From NCBI RefSeq assembly GCF_009932555.1, contig NZ_BLJO01000006.1, positions 10,668 through 74,667 of the forward strand: 64,000 nucleotides of DNA, written 5' to 3'. The translations under genes and the position numbers were made by a program. The stretch comes from Steroidobacter agaridevorans. GTDB lineage: Bacteria > Pseudomonadota > Gammaproteobacteria > Steroidobacterales > Steroidobacteraceae. A model generated the notes under the pieces. It saw only the letters and a list, made by a program, of their open reading frames with translations, had not been told where the DNA came from and searched no databases. Position 1 is the stretch's first letter; each line of letters starts with the position of its first letter. Shown in pieces: positions 10,326-18,988 of the stretch.

Positions 10326-11036
10326 ATGAGCAAACACGTCCTGCTGAACAACGTCGACCACAAAGACCTGCGCGTGATCACGACGCGCAGCGCCGAGTAC
10401 GGCGACAACGTCATGCTCGCGGCCACGTTCCCTGGAGAGTTCCGCAACCTCCAGGCGCACTACCCGATCGTGTTCCGCAAGAACGCGCAGGGGCAGTTCG
10501 AACCCGTGGCGTTGCTGGGCTTCAAGGACGGTCAGAACCTGTTCCTTGGCAAGCAGGGCTGGGATGCGACGTATATTCCGATGACTATCGAGCGCCTGCC
10601 CTTCCTGATCGGCTTCTCGCAGGACCGTCAGCCGATGATGCACATCGATCTGGACAACCCGCGCGTCAGTCGCACGCAGGGCGAACCGATCTTTCGCGAG
10701 TTCGGCGGCAACACCGAGTTCCTGGAACGCATGAATTCGCTGCTGCTCGCCATCCATCAGGGCCTCGCCGCCAACGAGCCCTTCATCGGCGCATTGCTCC
10801 AATATGAGCTGCTCGAGTCGTTCGTGCTCGACATCCAATTGAACGACGGCTCGCAGAACCGCCTGGCCGGCTTCTACACCCTCAAGGAAGAGCGCCTGCT
10901 CGACCTGAACGGCGCGGTGCTGGAACGATTGAATCGTGCCGGGCATCTGCACGCCATCTATATGGCGATCGCTTCTGTTTCCAACTTCCGTGCGCTGATC
11001 GAGCGTGTGAACAAGCTCAATGCTGACGAGCGCTAA
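10326..11036 (+). CDS. SapC family protein
   Basis: This 236-residue protein resembles the SapC family (named from a Campylobacter surface-array cluster; biochemical role unknown). Recognisable features are the start KHVLLNNVDHKDLRV, the HYPIVFRK segment, LLGFKDGQNLFL and the central ERLPFLIGF. There is no signal peptide or membrane segment. It follows the first halogenase by 6 bases and overlaps the cupin gene by 17 bases, so the three are almost certainly co-translated. Such proteins recur beside TonB receptors and halogenase-like genes in proteobacterial nutrient-scavenging loci, which is general knowledge of the context rather than proof of function. Confidence 0.82.
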   Translation: MSKHVLLNNVDHKDLRVITTRSAEYGDNVMLAATFPGEFRNLQAHYPIVFRKNAQGQFEPVALLGFKDGQNLFLGKQGWDATYIPMTIERLPFLIGFSQDRQPMMHIDLDNPRVSRTQGEPIFREFGGNTEFLERMNSLLLAIHQGLAANEPFIGALLQYELLESFVLDIQLNDGSQNRLAGFYTLKEERLLDLNGAVLERLNRAGHLHAIYMAIASVSNFRALIERVNKLNADER

Positions 11037-12033
11037 AAGAATCCCGGAGATCACTGGCGTCGATCCGCGCGCGCTGCCGGACGACGTGCTGCTGTCGACG
11101 CAACCTGTCGTGCTCAAGGGGCTGGTCGCCGATTGGCCGATGGTGCGCGCCGGACTGGAATCGAATCGGTCCGCGGTCGCCTACATCCGCAAGTATTATC
11201 GTGACGCGACGGTGGGCGCGCTGCTCGGCGCTCCGGAGATCGAGGGCCGGTTTTTCTATAACGAAGACCTGAGCGGCTTCAACTTCAAAGCGGTCAAGCT
11301 GAAGCTGGATGTCATGCTGGATGAAGTCGAGCGTCACAAAGATGCGGCGAAGCCGCCCGCCATCTATGTCGGCTCGACGACCGTCGACACATGTCTTCCT
11401 GGGTTCCGTGGCGAGAACGATCTCGGCTTCGGCGAGCGGCAACCGCTCGTCAGCATCTGGCTTGGCAATCGCACGCGCATCGCTGCCCATCACGACCTGC
11501 CCGACAACATTGCGTGCGTGGCCGTCGGTCATCGACGCTTCACGTTGTTTCCGCCCGAGCAGTTGGAGAATTTGTATATCGGGCCACTGGATTTCACGCC
11601 CGCCGGCCAGGCCATCAGCCTCGTGGACTTCGCGAAGCCGGATCTGCAGCGCTTTCCGAAGTTCGCTGCGGCAGCCCGTCACGCGCAGGTGGCCGAGCTC
11701 GCTCCCGGCGATGCGATTTTCATTCCGAGCATGTGGTGGCATCACATCGAGGCGCTCGACAGCCTCAACGTGCTGGTGAACTACTGGTGGCGCCGGTCGC
11801 CGGCGTTCATGGACTCACCGATCGGCGCGTTGATGTACACGATCATGACCGTGCGCGATCTGCCGAAAGAGCAGCGTGACGCCTGGTTCAACCTGTTCCG
11901 TCACTATGTCTTCGAGGCGGACGAGCAAACCGCCGCTCACATTCCAGAAAACGCGCGCCGCGCCTTGTCGCCCATGGACGCCGACATCGCCCGCGACATT
12001 CGCGCGCGGCTGCTGCAAAGATTGAATCGCTAG
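11020..12033 (+). CDS. Cupin-8 / JmjC-like Fe(II)-2-oxoglutarate oxygenase-like protein
   Basis: This 337-residue protein has the architecture of cupin-like/JmjC hydroxylases. The opening PVVLKGLVADWP (about 29-40) is typical of the family. The metal-binding motif HHD is at 157-159 (H157-x-D159 as the HxD pair), and a distal histidine lies in WWHHIEAL (241-242). Together they make the usual two-His-one-Asp iron site. Known relatives hydroxylate proteins or small molecules using 2-oxoglutarate. The start codon lies inside the end of the SapC gene, and the next halogenase begins 9 bases after its stop. The conserved site suggests an active enzyme; the substrate is unknown. Confidence 0.85.
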   Translation: MLTSAKRIPEITGVDPRALPDDVLLSTQPVVLKGLVADWPMVRAGLESNRSAVAYIRKYYRDATVGALLGAPEIEGRFFYNEDLSGFNFKAVKLKLDVMLDEVERHKDAAKPPAIYVGSTTVDTCLPGFRGENDLGFGERQPLVSIWLGNRTRIAAHHDLPDNIACVAVGHRRFTLFPPEQLENLYIGPLDFTPAGQAISLVDFAKPDLQRFPKFAAAARHAQVAELAPGDAIFIPSMWWHHIEALDSLNVLVNYWWRRSPAFMDSPIGALMYTIMTVRDLPKEQRDAWFNLFRHYVFEADEQTAAHIPENARRALSPMDADIARDIRARLLQRLNR

Positions 12034-12042
12034 GGGAATCGC

Positions 12043-13530
12043 ATGACCAGCAAACGCATCCAGAAAATCGTCATCGCCGGCGGCGGCACCGCGGGCTGGA
12101 TGGTGGCCGCCGGTCTGTCGCGAACCCTGGGCAAGGCGCTCGACATCAAGCTGGTGGAGTCCGATGAGATCGGCACGGTCGGCGTCGGCGAAGCGACCAT
12201 TCCGACGTTGGTGACATTCCATCGCCTGCTGGACATCAACGAGCAGGAGTTCCTGGCCGCGACCCAAGGCACGTTCAAGCTGGGCATCGGTTTCGAGAAC
12301 TGGCGCGACGTTAACCAGAACTACATCCATTCGTTCGGCACCACCGGCAAGGACCACTGGACCGCCGGCTTCCAGCATTTCTGGCTCAAGGGCCGTCAGC
12401 GCAATCTCGCCGGCGACTACGGCGATTACTGCGTCGAGCTGAAGGCCGCGCTCGAAAACAAGTTCGCCCATTTGCCACGCGGCGGCATGAACTACGCCTT
12501 CCACATCGATGCGGGCCTTTACGCCAGGTTCCTGCGCAAGTTCAGCGAGGGCTATGGGGTCAAGCGCATCGAAGGAAAGATCACCAACGTCCTCACGCAC
12601 GACGACACCGGCTTCATCAAAGCCATTCGCCTGGACTCTGGCGCCGAGATCGAAGGCGATCTGTTCATCGACTGCACCGGCTTCCGCGCACTGCTGATCG
12701 GCCAGACGCTGCACGAGCCGTACGAGGATTGGTCGCACTGGCTGCCGTGCGACAGCGCCGTCGCCGTCCAAACCGAATCCGTCGGTGAAGCCGTTCCACT
12801 AACTCGCTCCATCGCGCGTGAGTCGGGATGGCAGTGGCGCATTCCGCTGCAACATCGGGTTGGCAACGGCATGGTCTATTGCAGCCGTTACATCAGCGAC
12901 GAGCAGGCGAAGCAGTCGTTGCTCGCCAACATCGAAGGCAAGGTGCGCACCGAACCGCGAGTGATCAAGTTCAAGCCGGGCCAGCGCCGGCAAACCTGGG
13001 TGAAGAACTGCGTCGCCGTCGGACTCGCGAGCGGCTTCATCGAGCCGCTGGAGTCGACCAGCATTCATTTGATCGGCCGCAGCATCATCCGTCTGCTGCA
13101 GATGTTTCCAGGCACCGAGATCAATCCGAGCGACATCGAGGAATTCAATCGCCAGACGGTGGCGGAACTCGAGCACATCCGCGACTTCATCGTCCTGCAT
13201 TACCACGTCACCAACCGTCAGGACACGCCGTTCTGGAACGCCTGCCGGACGATGGAAATCCCCGCCTCGCTACAACATCGCATCGACCTGTTCCGCGAGA
13301 CCGGCCGCGTCTTCCGCTTGCAGAACGAGCTGTTCGCCGAGAACTCCTGGATCCAGGTGATGCTCGGCCAGGGCATCGTGCCCAAGCAATATCATCAAGT
13401 CGCGGACCTGATGGGCGACGTGGAGCTGTCGCGCTTCCTGGATCAGATCAAATCGCAAGTCGACAACACGGTGCTACAGCTGCCGAAGCATCAGGCGTAC
13501 GTCGAGCAGTACTGCAAGGCGACTGTTTGA
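12043..13530 (+). CDS. Flavin-dependent tryptophan halogenase-like protein (second copy)
   Basis: This 495-residue second family member has all canonical features. These are the FAD motif GGGTAGW (13-19), GVGEATIP (47-54), the catalytic-lysine equivalent K79 in TFKLGIGF, an intact WQWRIP motif (263-268), and E334 in FIEPLEST. Compared with the first copy it looks closer to standard PrnA/RebH-type halogenases. It is the last gene of the receptor-halogenase-SapC-cupin-halogenase set and is followed by strong inverted repeats. No flavin reductase is present in the window, so a general cellular reductase would have to supply FADH2. Family assignment is secure; the substrate is unknown. Confidence 0.9.
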   Translation: MTSKRIQKIVIAGGGTAGWMVAAGLSRTLGKALDIKLVESDEIGTVGVGEATIPTLVTFHRLLDINEQEFLAATQGTFKLGIGFENWRDVNQNYIHSFGTTGKDHWTAGFQHFWLKGRQRNLAGDYGDYCVELKAALENKFAHLPRGGMNYAFHIDAGLYARFLRKFSEGYGVKRIEGKITNVLTHDDTGFIKAIRLDSGAEIEGDLFIDCTGFRALLIGQTLHEPYEDWSHWLPCDSAVAVQTESVGEAVPLTRSIARESGWQWRIPLQHRVGNGMVYCSRYISDEQAKQSLLANIEGKVRTEPRVIKFKPGQRRQTWVKNCVAVGLASGFIEPLESTSIHLIGRSIIRLLQMFPGTEINPSDIEEFNRQTVAELEHIRDFIVLHYHVTNRQDTPFWNACRTMEIPASLQHRIDLFRETGRVFRLQNELFAENSWIQVMLGQGIVPKQYHQVADLMGDVELSRFLDQIKSQVDNTVLQLPKHQAYVEQYCKATV

Positions 13531-13565
13531 AACAGCGACTCGGGCATCCTGCCACTCGCGCTGTG

Positions 13566-13619
13566 GCGCAGAGGGGAAAAGGCGCGACTTTTCCCCCTGC
13601 GCTCGCCGCCTGCGGCGGC
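13566..13619. terminator. Paired hairpins between convergent genes
   Basis: A long hairpin at 13566-13602 pairs GCGCAGAGGGGAAAAG with CTTTTCCCCCTGCGC (one-base bulge, 6-base loop). A second hairpin at 13605-13619 (GCCGCC, TGC, GGCGGC) follows, and a smaller GCACA/TGTGC repeat lies just beyond it. They separate the convergent halogenase and CoA-transferase genes and probably terminate transcription from both sides. Confidence 0.65.
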
Positions 13620-13653
13620 GGGCACATCCCTGTGCCTGGGGTGGCATAACTAG

Positions 13654-14871
13654 CTACCTATCGGCGCTCTGCCCCTCGTGCAGCCGCTCGATCTCCGCCT
13701 CCGAACAACCGGCGCTTTCGAGCACGGCGCGAGTATGTTCGCCGAAGCTGGGGGCGGCGAACGGAGCCGGGCCCGGTGTGCGATCGAATTTGATGGATCG
13801 AGTCAGGCCGCGATACTTGCCGACCAGTGAATGATCCAGGGTGCTGACCATCTCCTCCGCCAGCACCTGCTCGTTGTCGAAAACATCTTCGATGGCTCTG
13901 GCCGCCGCGCACGGCACTCGATCGCCGAAGTGCGCTTCCCATTCCAGCGCCGTGCGTTCGTGCAAAGCTTCGTGCAGCTTAGGCACGATCTCGGCCGCAT
14001 GCTGGGCGCGCTTGCGAACCGAGTCGTAACGCTCGTTTTCTGCCAGCTCCGGCAGGTTCACTTTCTCGCACAGCGCTCGCCAGAAGTGCGGCGTGTTCGC
14101 GGAGATATACAGATACCCTTCGCGCGTCGGATGCAAACCCGTGATGCCGCCTGAGCGGAAATCACGACCGATGTCACGCGGCTCGCCATCGACCCACACG
14201 AGTCGCGCGGACTGCATGGTCAACGCGCTTCTTAACAGCGAGACGCCGACGAACTGTCCCCGGCCGCTGCGTTCACGCTCATAGAGCGCGGAAGAAACAC
14301 CGCCCGCCAGCAACGCTGCCGCGTAGTAATCGACGACGGAGCCGTAAATGATTTCAGGCGCCCCACCGCGCTTGCCTTGCAGCGTGCACATGCCGGTCAT
14401 GGTCTGCAGCACCTGGTCGTAGCCGGCCTTGTCTTTCAGGGGACCTTTTTCGCCATAGCCCGTGACGGCGCAATAGATCAGCCGCGGATTGATCTGCGAC
14501 AACTGATCGAAGTCGATGCCCAAGCGCTTGGGCACGCCCGGGCGGAAGTTATGCACGAGCACGTCGGCCGTGCGCACGAGGCGCAACAGCGCAGCCAATC
14601 CTTCCGCCTTCTTCAGATCGAGAGCGACACCCAGCTTGCTGCGATTGATGCCGATGAATGCGCGGCTCTCGTCCTCCAGTGTCGAAGGATACTTGCGCAA
14701 GTTGTCGCCGTCGGGCGGCTCGATCTTGATGACGCGCGCGCCTTGGTCGGCCAGCAACGTGCAGCCGTAGGGACCTGCGATGTACGCGCTCAGATCGAGC
14801 ACGGTGACGCCGCTCAATGGCCCGGCCGGGCCGGCGCGCTCGGGCAGCGTCGATTTAGGTGTGGTCGCCAT
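13654..14871 (-). CDS. Family III CoA-transferase (CaiB/BaiF type)
   Basis: This 405-residue protein is full length for family III CoA-transferases, which move CoA between carboxylic acids through a mixed-anhydride mechanism. The N-terminus PLSGVTVLDLSAYIAGPYG, the ADQGARVIKIEPPDGD loop, NRSKLGVALDLK and VLVHNFRPGVPKRLGID are classic. D152 in AGYDQVLQ is the catalytic aspartate. It is the last of nine minus-strand genes, 106 bases after the GH127 gene. Together with the CitE-like lyase at 26941 it could activate and cleave a hydroxy-dicarboxylic acid. That pairing is inference; the acid itself cannot be told from sequence. Confidence 0.92.
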   Translation of the reverse strand: MATTPKSTLPERAGPAGPLSGVTVLDLSAYIAGPYGCTLLADQGARVIKIEPPDGDNLRKYPSTLEDESRAFIGINRSKLGVALDLKKAEGLAALLRLVRTADVLVHNFRPGVPKRLGIDFDQLSQINPRLIYCAVTGYGEKGPLKDKAGYDQVLQTMTGMCTLQGKRGGAPEIIYGSVVDYYAAALLAGGVSSALYERERSGRGQFVGVSLLRSALTMQSARLVWVDGEPRDIGRDFRSGGITGLHPTREGYLYISANTPHFWRALCEKVNLPELAENERYDSVRKRAQHAAEIVPKLHEALHERTALEWEAHFGDRVPCAAARAIEDVFDNEQVLAEEMVSTLDHSLVGKYRGLTRSIKFDRTPGPAPFAAPSFGEHTRAVLESAGCSEAEIERLHEGQSADR

Positions 14872-14977
14872 AACTCGAAATCGGTGATCCTTCCCGTTCA
14901 GTCTCGCCCAAGTGTCGTCGTGTGGGCGCCAAACAGGAAGCCACTCGCCCTATCCTCAAACATCACAAATTCTGCGG

Positions 14978-16828
14978 TCATGCCGGATCGCTCCATGACA
15001 CCTGCATCCAGGTCAGCCGCCAGGCGCCGTCCTGTCGCCCGCCGGTCGCGAAATATGGCGTGAACGTCAGCGGCTTGCGCCCCTGCGAGTGCAGCCGAAG
15101 CTCCGGCCCCGACGGCGCATTCACGAGCTCGACCGCCTGCTCCAGCGACTCTCGATGCATGAGCAGGGTTTCCGCGCTCTTGAATCCGTCGATCAACGGC
15201 GTAGCAAAAACCAGCGGCCCGTGCGTCAACGCCAGATAGTCATAGTGCATGACCTCCTGAGCGACGGGCGCGCCATCGGGCGCTCGCGATTCCTGTACGC
15301 TGAAACTCGCGCGCTGATGAATCTGGGACTGCAGGGGAATATTCAGAACCAGCTCATCACCGCTGCGCCATTCCCGATTCACCGTGAGGAATTCGCCCGC
15401 ACCGATGCCGGGAACCGACGCGCCATTGATTGTCGCGTCCACCCGACCCGCCCACGAGGGAATACGAACCCGCAAGCCGAAGCTGGCTGAATGTTCGGGA
15501 TCGACTCGCAATCGCACGCGGCCATCGAACGGATAGTTCGTGATCTGCTCCAGGCGGACGCGTCCAGCCGCTTCATTCGCGAGCGTCGCATGCCCCGGTC
15601 CTAGCAGATTCACGCACAGGCTCTGCCCCTGCTTCGCATAGGCGATCGCCGACAGTTCCTCCAACGCCATCGCGCCGCTGGACTTGCAGCAGCGCCAATA
15701 GGTCGTGTGCACACGCTTGCCGTTCGGGAACTGGTAGTAGCACCAGTCTTCGCCATTGGGAGCCGCCGCGCCGAGCAAGTCGTTGTACGCGGTCCGCTCG
15801 ATCTCTTCGGCGTAACGCGCTTCACCCGTGATCGTCAGCAGCTCGCGATTCAATTGCAGCCACGCCAGGACAGAGCACGTTTCGACGTACGCGTGAGGAC
15901 TGAACACACTGGGATGATTGAAGACTTCGCGCGAGCGGTGCCCGACGCCGCCCCAAGGTCCGCCGCCCAGCGTCAAGTGATGCTCGCGAATCGACTGCCA
16001 CAGTCGCGTCACGACAGATGCGTACCGCTCATCGCCCGTCGCTCGATACAACTTCGCGAGGCCGACCAGGTTCCAGCACAGCTGATAAGCCTTGCCCGTC
16101 GCGATTTCTGCGGCATCTGCGCCAGCCAGCGCCTGCGAGATCAGCCGCAACTCCGGGCGAGCCTCGGCTTGTTCTACGATTCGCGTTGCCAGCTCAAGAT
16201 AAAGCTTGTCGCCGGTGGCGAAGTACAACTCCACTGCCGGATCGAGCAGCACCGTCGCGGACATGCCGAAGTGATTGCCAAGCTCGGTGATGTCGATTTC
16301 ACCCAGCGTCAGCGCCCGCCAGCAGAGCTCGCCAATGCGACCCGCGGCCCCGACGTATTTCTCATCGGGGAAGTATTTGTGGACTTCTAGCAAGCCCAGG
16401 ATGAGATAGCTATGAGTCCAGATATCCCAAGTGCGCAGGCTCGGCGCGCCGTCCCACGTCCGCAGAGGCGGCTGCTGTTTGCGAGTGAAGCGACGGTCGA
16501 GTGCGTAGGTGCCGAGATAACCTTCCGGTGTCTGAACGCCGACGAGGAAGTCCGCCACGTGCAGCACGTTCTCGCGAAGGTCGCGATCACCGCTGCGATG
16601 AGCCGCTCGCGCCGCTGCGTACAGCCATTTGCCCGCGTGCTCGCCGTACCAATCGCCTTCGTAGTTCTGCTCGCGATGCTTCGGATGAAATAAAGCAATC
16701 GCCGGACTGTGCTCGTCGACGATGAAGCGGCTCAGTCGGCCCAATGCATTGGCCGTCAATGCTTCGCCGAGGACACCGCCGAGCGCAACGTCCGCCGGAT
16801 CTGCAAACTGCATGAGCGCGTTGGGCAC
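14978..16828 (-). CDS. GH127-type beta-L-arabinofuranosidase (DUF1680)
   Basis: This 616-residue protein of the DUF1680/GH127 family contains retaining furanosidases that use a zinc-bound cysteine nucleophile. The site is visible: E316 and C318 in YVETCS correspond to the Glu-x-Cys zinc ligands of HypBA1. C380-C381 in YWRCCKSSG corresponds to the Cys pair containing the nucleophile. The (alpha/alpha)6 barrel occupies roughly 20-420 and beta-sandwich domains follow. The start is a GTG at 16828, with an internal ATG at 16813 as alternative. No signal peptide is seen, so it is probably cytoplasmic. It begins 6 bases after the SUMF1-fusion gene. The ribokinase in the same run suggests that a pentose is released and phosphorylated. 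Confidence 0.88.
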   Translation of the reverse strand: MPNALMQFADPADVALGGVLGEALTANALGRLSRFIVDEHSPAIALFHPKHREQNYEGDWYGEHAGKWLYAAARAAHRSGDRDLRENVLHVADFLVGVQTPEGYLGTYALDRRFTRKQQPPLRTWDGAPSLRTWDIWTHSYLILGLLEVHKYFPDEKYVGAAGRIGELCWRALTLGEIDITELGNHFGMSATVLLDPAVELYFATGDKLYLELATRIVEQAEARPELRLISQALAGADAAEIATGKAYQLCWNLVGLAKLYRATGDERYASVVTRLWQSIREHHLTLGGGPWGGVGHRSREVFNHPSVFSPHAYVETCSVLAWLQLNRELLTITGEARYAEEIERTAYNDLLGAAAPNGEDWCYYQFPNGKRVHTTYWRCCKSSGAMALEELSAIAYAKQGQSLCVNLLGPGHATLANEAAGRVRLEQITNYPFDGRVRLRVDPEHSASFGLRVRIPSWAGRVDATINGASVPGIGAGEFLTVNREWRSGDELVLNIPLQSQIHQRASFSVQESRAPDGAPVAQEVMHYDYLALTHGPLVFATPLIDGFKSAETLLMHRESLEQAVELVNAPSGPELRLHSQGRKPLTFTPYFATGGRQDGAWRLTWMQVSWSDPA

Positions 16829-16834
16829 AGCGAA

Positions 16835-18988
16835 TCAGCCTGCGTCCACGACGCAGCGGAAGCCCAGCATGCCCGCGCGATCTTTCGAAGGCGCCATCAG
16901 CAGATACTTGCCGTGCTGATCGAGCTGGTACGCCTGAGGAAAGTACCAGTGCGACGTTTGCGGCTGATAAGAGCTGCCACCGCGCAGTGCGGCGGCACGC
17001 GTGTGCTCGTCGTAGAACTCACTCGTCCATTGCCACACGTTACCGACCAGATCCATGACTCCAAACGGGCTCGCTCCCTGCGGATGGGCGTCTACGTCGG
17101 CAGGCACGGGCATCTCGCGCTCCTTGCTCTGCGTTGGCATGTTCGACGTGTTCCAATCGTTGCCCCACGGATAGAGGCGGCCATCGGCGCCCTGCGCGGC
17201 GTACTGCCACTCCCACTCATGCGGCAACCGCTTACCGGCCCAAGCAGCATAGGCCCGCGCATCCTCGATCGACACCCACGTGACCGGCTTCTTCTCCCAA
17301 CCTTTGCGTGGCGCGCCGTCGACCCAATCGCGCAGGAAGTTGTGCGCGTCCTTCGGCCGGTATCCGCTCGCGTCCAGGAATTTCTTGAACTGCGCATTGG
17401 TCACCGGATATTTGTCGATGTGAAACGACTTGACGTGCATGCGATGCCGATGGCTGCGACGCGCCGAGTTCTCCCACGGGTACTGGAAATCCAAGCCCTT
17501 CCAGGTATAGCCCTCGATCTCGATGCCGCCGACGACGAAGTCGAAATCCGCGGCTGGAATCGTGACCATGCCCTCGGGGGCGGCGGCGGACGGCTTGGTC
17601 GGTTCGATCTCCACCATCTTTTGCGGAATCGCCTGCCAGACATTCGATAGCGACTGCAGCGGCACCTCGTTGTACTTCTTCATCTGCGCGAGCAACGCAT
17701 CGAGACCTTCGACGCTCGCACCGCTCTCGAGTGCAAGGACCGCACCGTAGCCGCGCGTTTCCAACGTCAACGAAATGTGAGCCTGACCGTCGACGATGCG
17801 TGGCGAGAGGCGCGTGCCGTTCCACAAGTCGTAGTAAGTCCGGCCTGCAACGTGCGGCACGACGAGCTGTTCGCCGAACATGTCGTACTCGTTGCGATTG
17901 ACGATGCTCCACAGCGTCTTGGTCGTCGATGGGAACTTGCTCGCGAACACGCCTTGCTGGAGCGTCAGCGCGTACGGCTCCCAATCCAAGCTCACAAACA
18001 GCTCGGAGAACTTGCGCAACAATGTCGACAGGCGACGCAGCGCTTCGCCATCGCGCGCCGTGAACTGATTCCACACACCCCACACGTTCTCCCAAGCGAC
18101 ATAGCCGATGCCGTTGAAGAACATGTAGTGGAAATCGTCGGTGCGATCTCGCGCCCAGCGATTCTCGATGTTGATCACATGGCGCGGCTCGAGCCACTTG
18201 AGCTTGCTCACCGCGGGAATGATTTCGATGGATGCCCTGCCCCAGCTCTGGTTGTTCCACATCAACTGCTCGTCGGCATAGGGCACCGACTCGGGCTGGA
18301 ACGCGAGCGGATGACCGATGGCCTCGGACGCCACACGGAACGAGCGCGGCACGCCATTGTATGTATCGCCGTTCACACCATCGGCGCCAACCAGCTTTGC
18401 CAGCCTGGCGACTGCTTCCCAGTCGGGCACGCCTTCACTCTTGGTGCCGTTATCCCACGCCATGGTCGGCAGAAACACTTTCACGCCGCGACGGTGAAAA
18501 TCCGCAATCGCCTGCTTCAATCCTTCCAGCCCGCCGGGCAGATCGCTCGCCAGCGCGGTTTGATTGCGATCGTCGATGCCGATGTTGGTGTAGACGTACC
18601 AGATGAGCACGCTATCGATGCCGCCGAAGCGGCGCTCGAGGTCGTCGAGATACTTGTCGACGGTGTATTTGCCGGCGACCGGATCGTAGAAATAACGATC
18701 TTCGACCATCATCTGCGTGTGCACGATGTTCTTCTGCGTCCACGCGAACTCGGGGCGACGATACTCCGAGTCGTCGTAACCCATGCGAATCAGATGCTCG
18801 TGCCGCCACACCTTCATCTCGGCGAGCCAGACCGGCACGGCGCCCGTCACATCGATGCGCCATTGGCCGATGTTGATCATGGGCCAGCCCGGCGCTTTGC
18901 CCGGCGTCGGCAAATGGGCGCCAACGGTGTGCGGAAGAGCGTACTCGCCGACTTGAGTGACGGGAGCGCGTTGCGGCTTCGATTTCAT
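16835..18988 (-). CDS. TIM-barrel glycosidase-like / SUMF1-like fusion protein
   Basis: This 717-residue fusion starts MKSKPQRAPV, chosen because the ATG overlaps the ribokinase stop by 4 bases. Residues about 85-310 look like a (beta/alpha)8 barrel (IDSVLIWYVYTNIGIDDRNQ, GVKVFLPTMAWDN, GADGVNGDTYNGVP, YVAWENVWG). Residues 340-420 resemble a beta-sandwich, and 425-470 is a linker. Residues 472-717 are a formylglycine-generating-enzyme/SUMF1 domain (GMVTIPA, FHIDKYPVTNAQFKKFL, RLPHEWEWQYAAQG, DLVGNVWQWTSEFYDE, ALRGGSSY, GFRCV). The active-site cysteines expected after RGGS are missing (RGGSSYQPQTSHW), so sulfatase activation is unlikely. I cannot assign a glycosidase family. Its position between ribokinase and GH127 suggests carbohydrate processing. 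Confidence 0.7.
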   Translation of the reverse strand: MKSKPQRAPVTQVGEYALPHTVGAHLPTPGKAPGWPMINIGQWRIDVTGAVPVWLAEMKVWRHEHLIRMGYDDSEYRRPEFAWTQKNIVHTQMMVEDRYFYDPVAGKYTVDKYLDDLERRFGGIDSVLIWYVYTNIGIDDRNQTALASDLPGGLEGLKQAIADFHRRGVKVFLPTMAWDNGTKSEGVPDWEAVARLAKLVGADGVNGDTYNGVPRSFRVASEAIGHPLAFQPESVPYADEQLMWNNQSWGRASIEIIPAVSKLKWLEPRHVINIENRWARDRTDDFHYMFFNGIGYVAWENVWGVWNQFTARDGEALRRLSTLLRKFSELFVSLDWEPYALTLQQGVFASKFPSTTKTLWSIVNRNEYDMFGEQLVVPHVAGRTYYDLWNGTRLSPRIVDGQAHISLTLETRGYGAVLALESGASVEGLDALLAQMKKYNEVPLQSLSNVWQAIPQKMVEIEPTKPSAAAPEGMVTIPAADFDFVVGGIEIEGYTWKGLDFQYPWENSARRSHRHRMHVKSFHIDKYPVTNAQFKKFLDASGYRPKDAHNFLRDWVDGAPRKGWEKKPVTWVSIEDARAYAAWAGKRLPHEWEWQYAAQGADGRLYPWGNDWNTSNMPTQSKEREMPVPADVDAHPQGASPFGVMDLVGNVWQWTSEFYDEHTRAAALRGGSSYQPQTSHWYFPQAYQLDQHGKYLLMAPSKDRAGMLGFRCVVDAG

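Noticed and set aside
16835-18988. Functional formylglycine-generating enzyme
   Set aside because: The cysteines needed in the RGGS region are absent and no sulfatase gene is present in the window.
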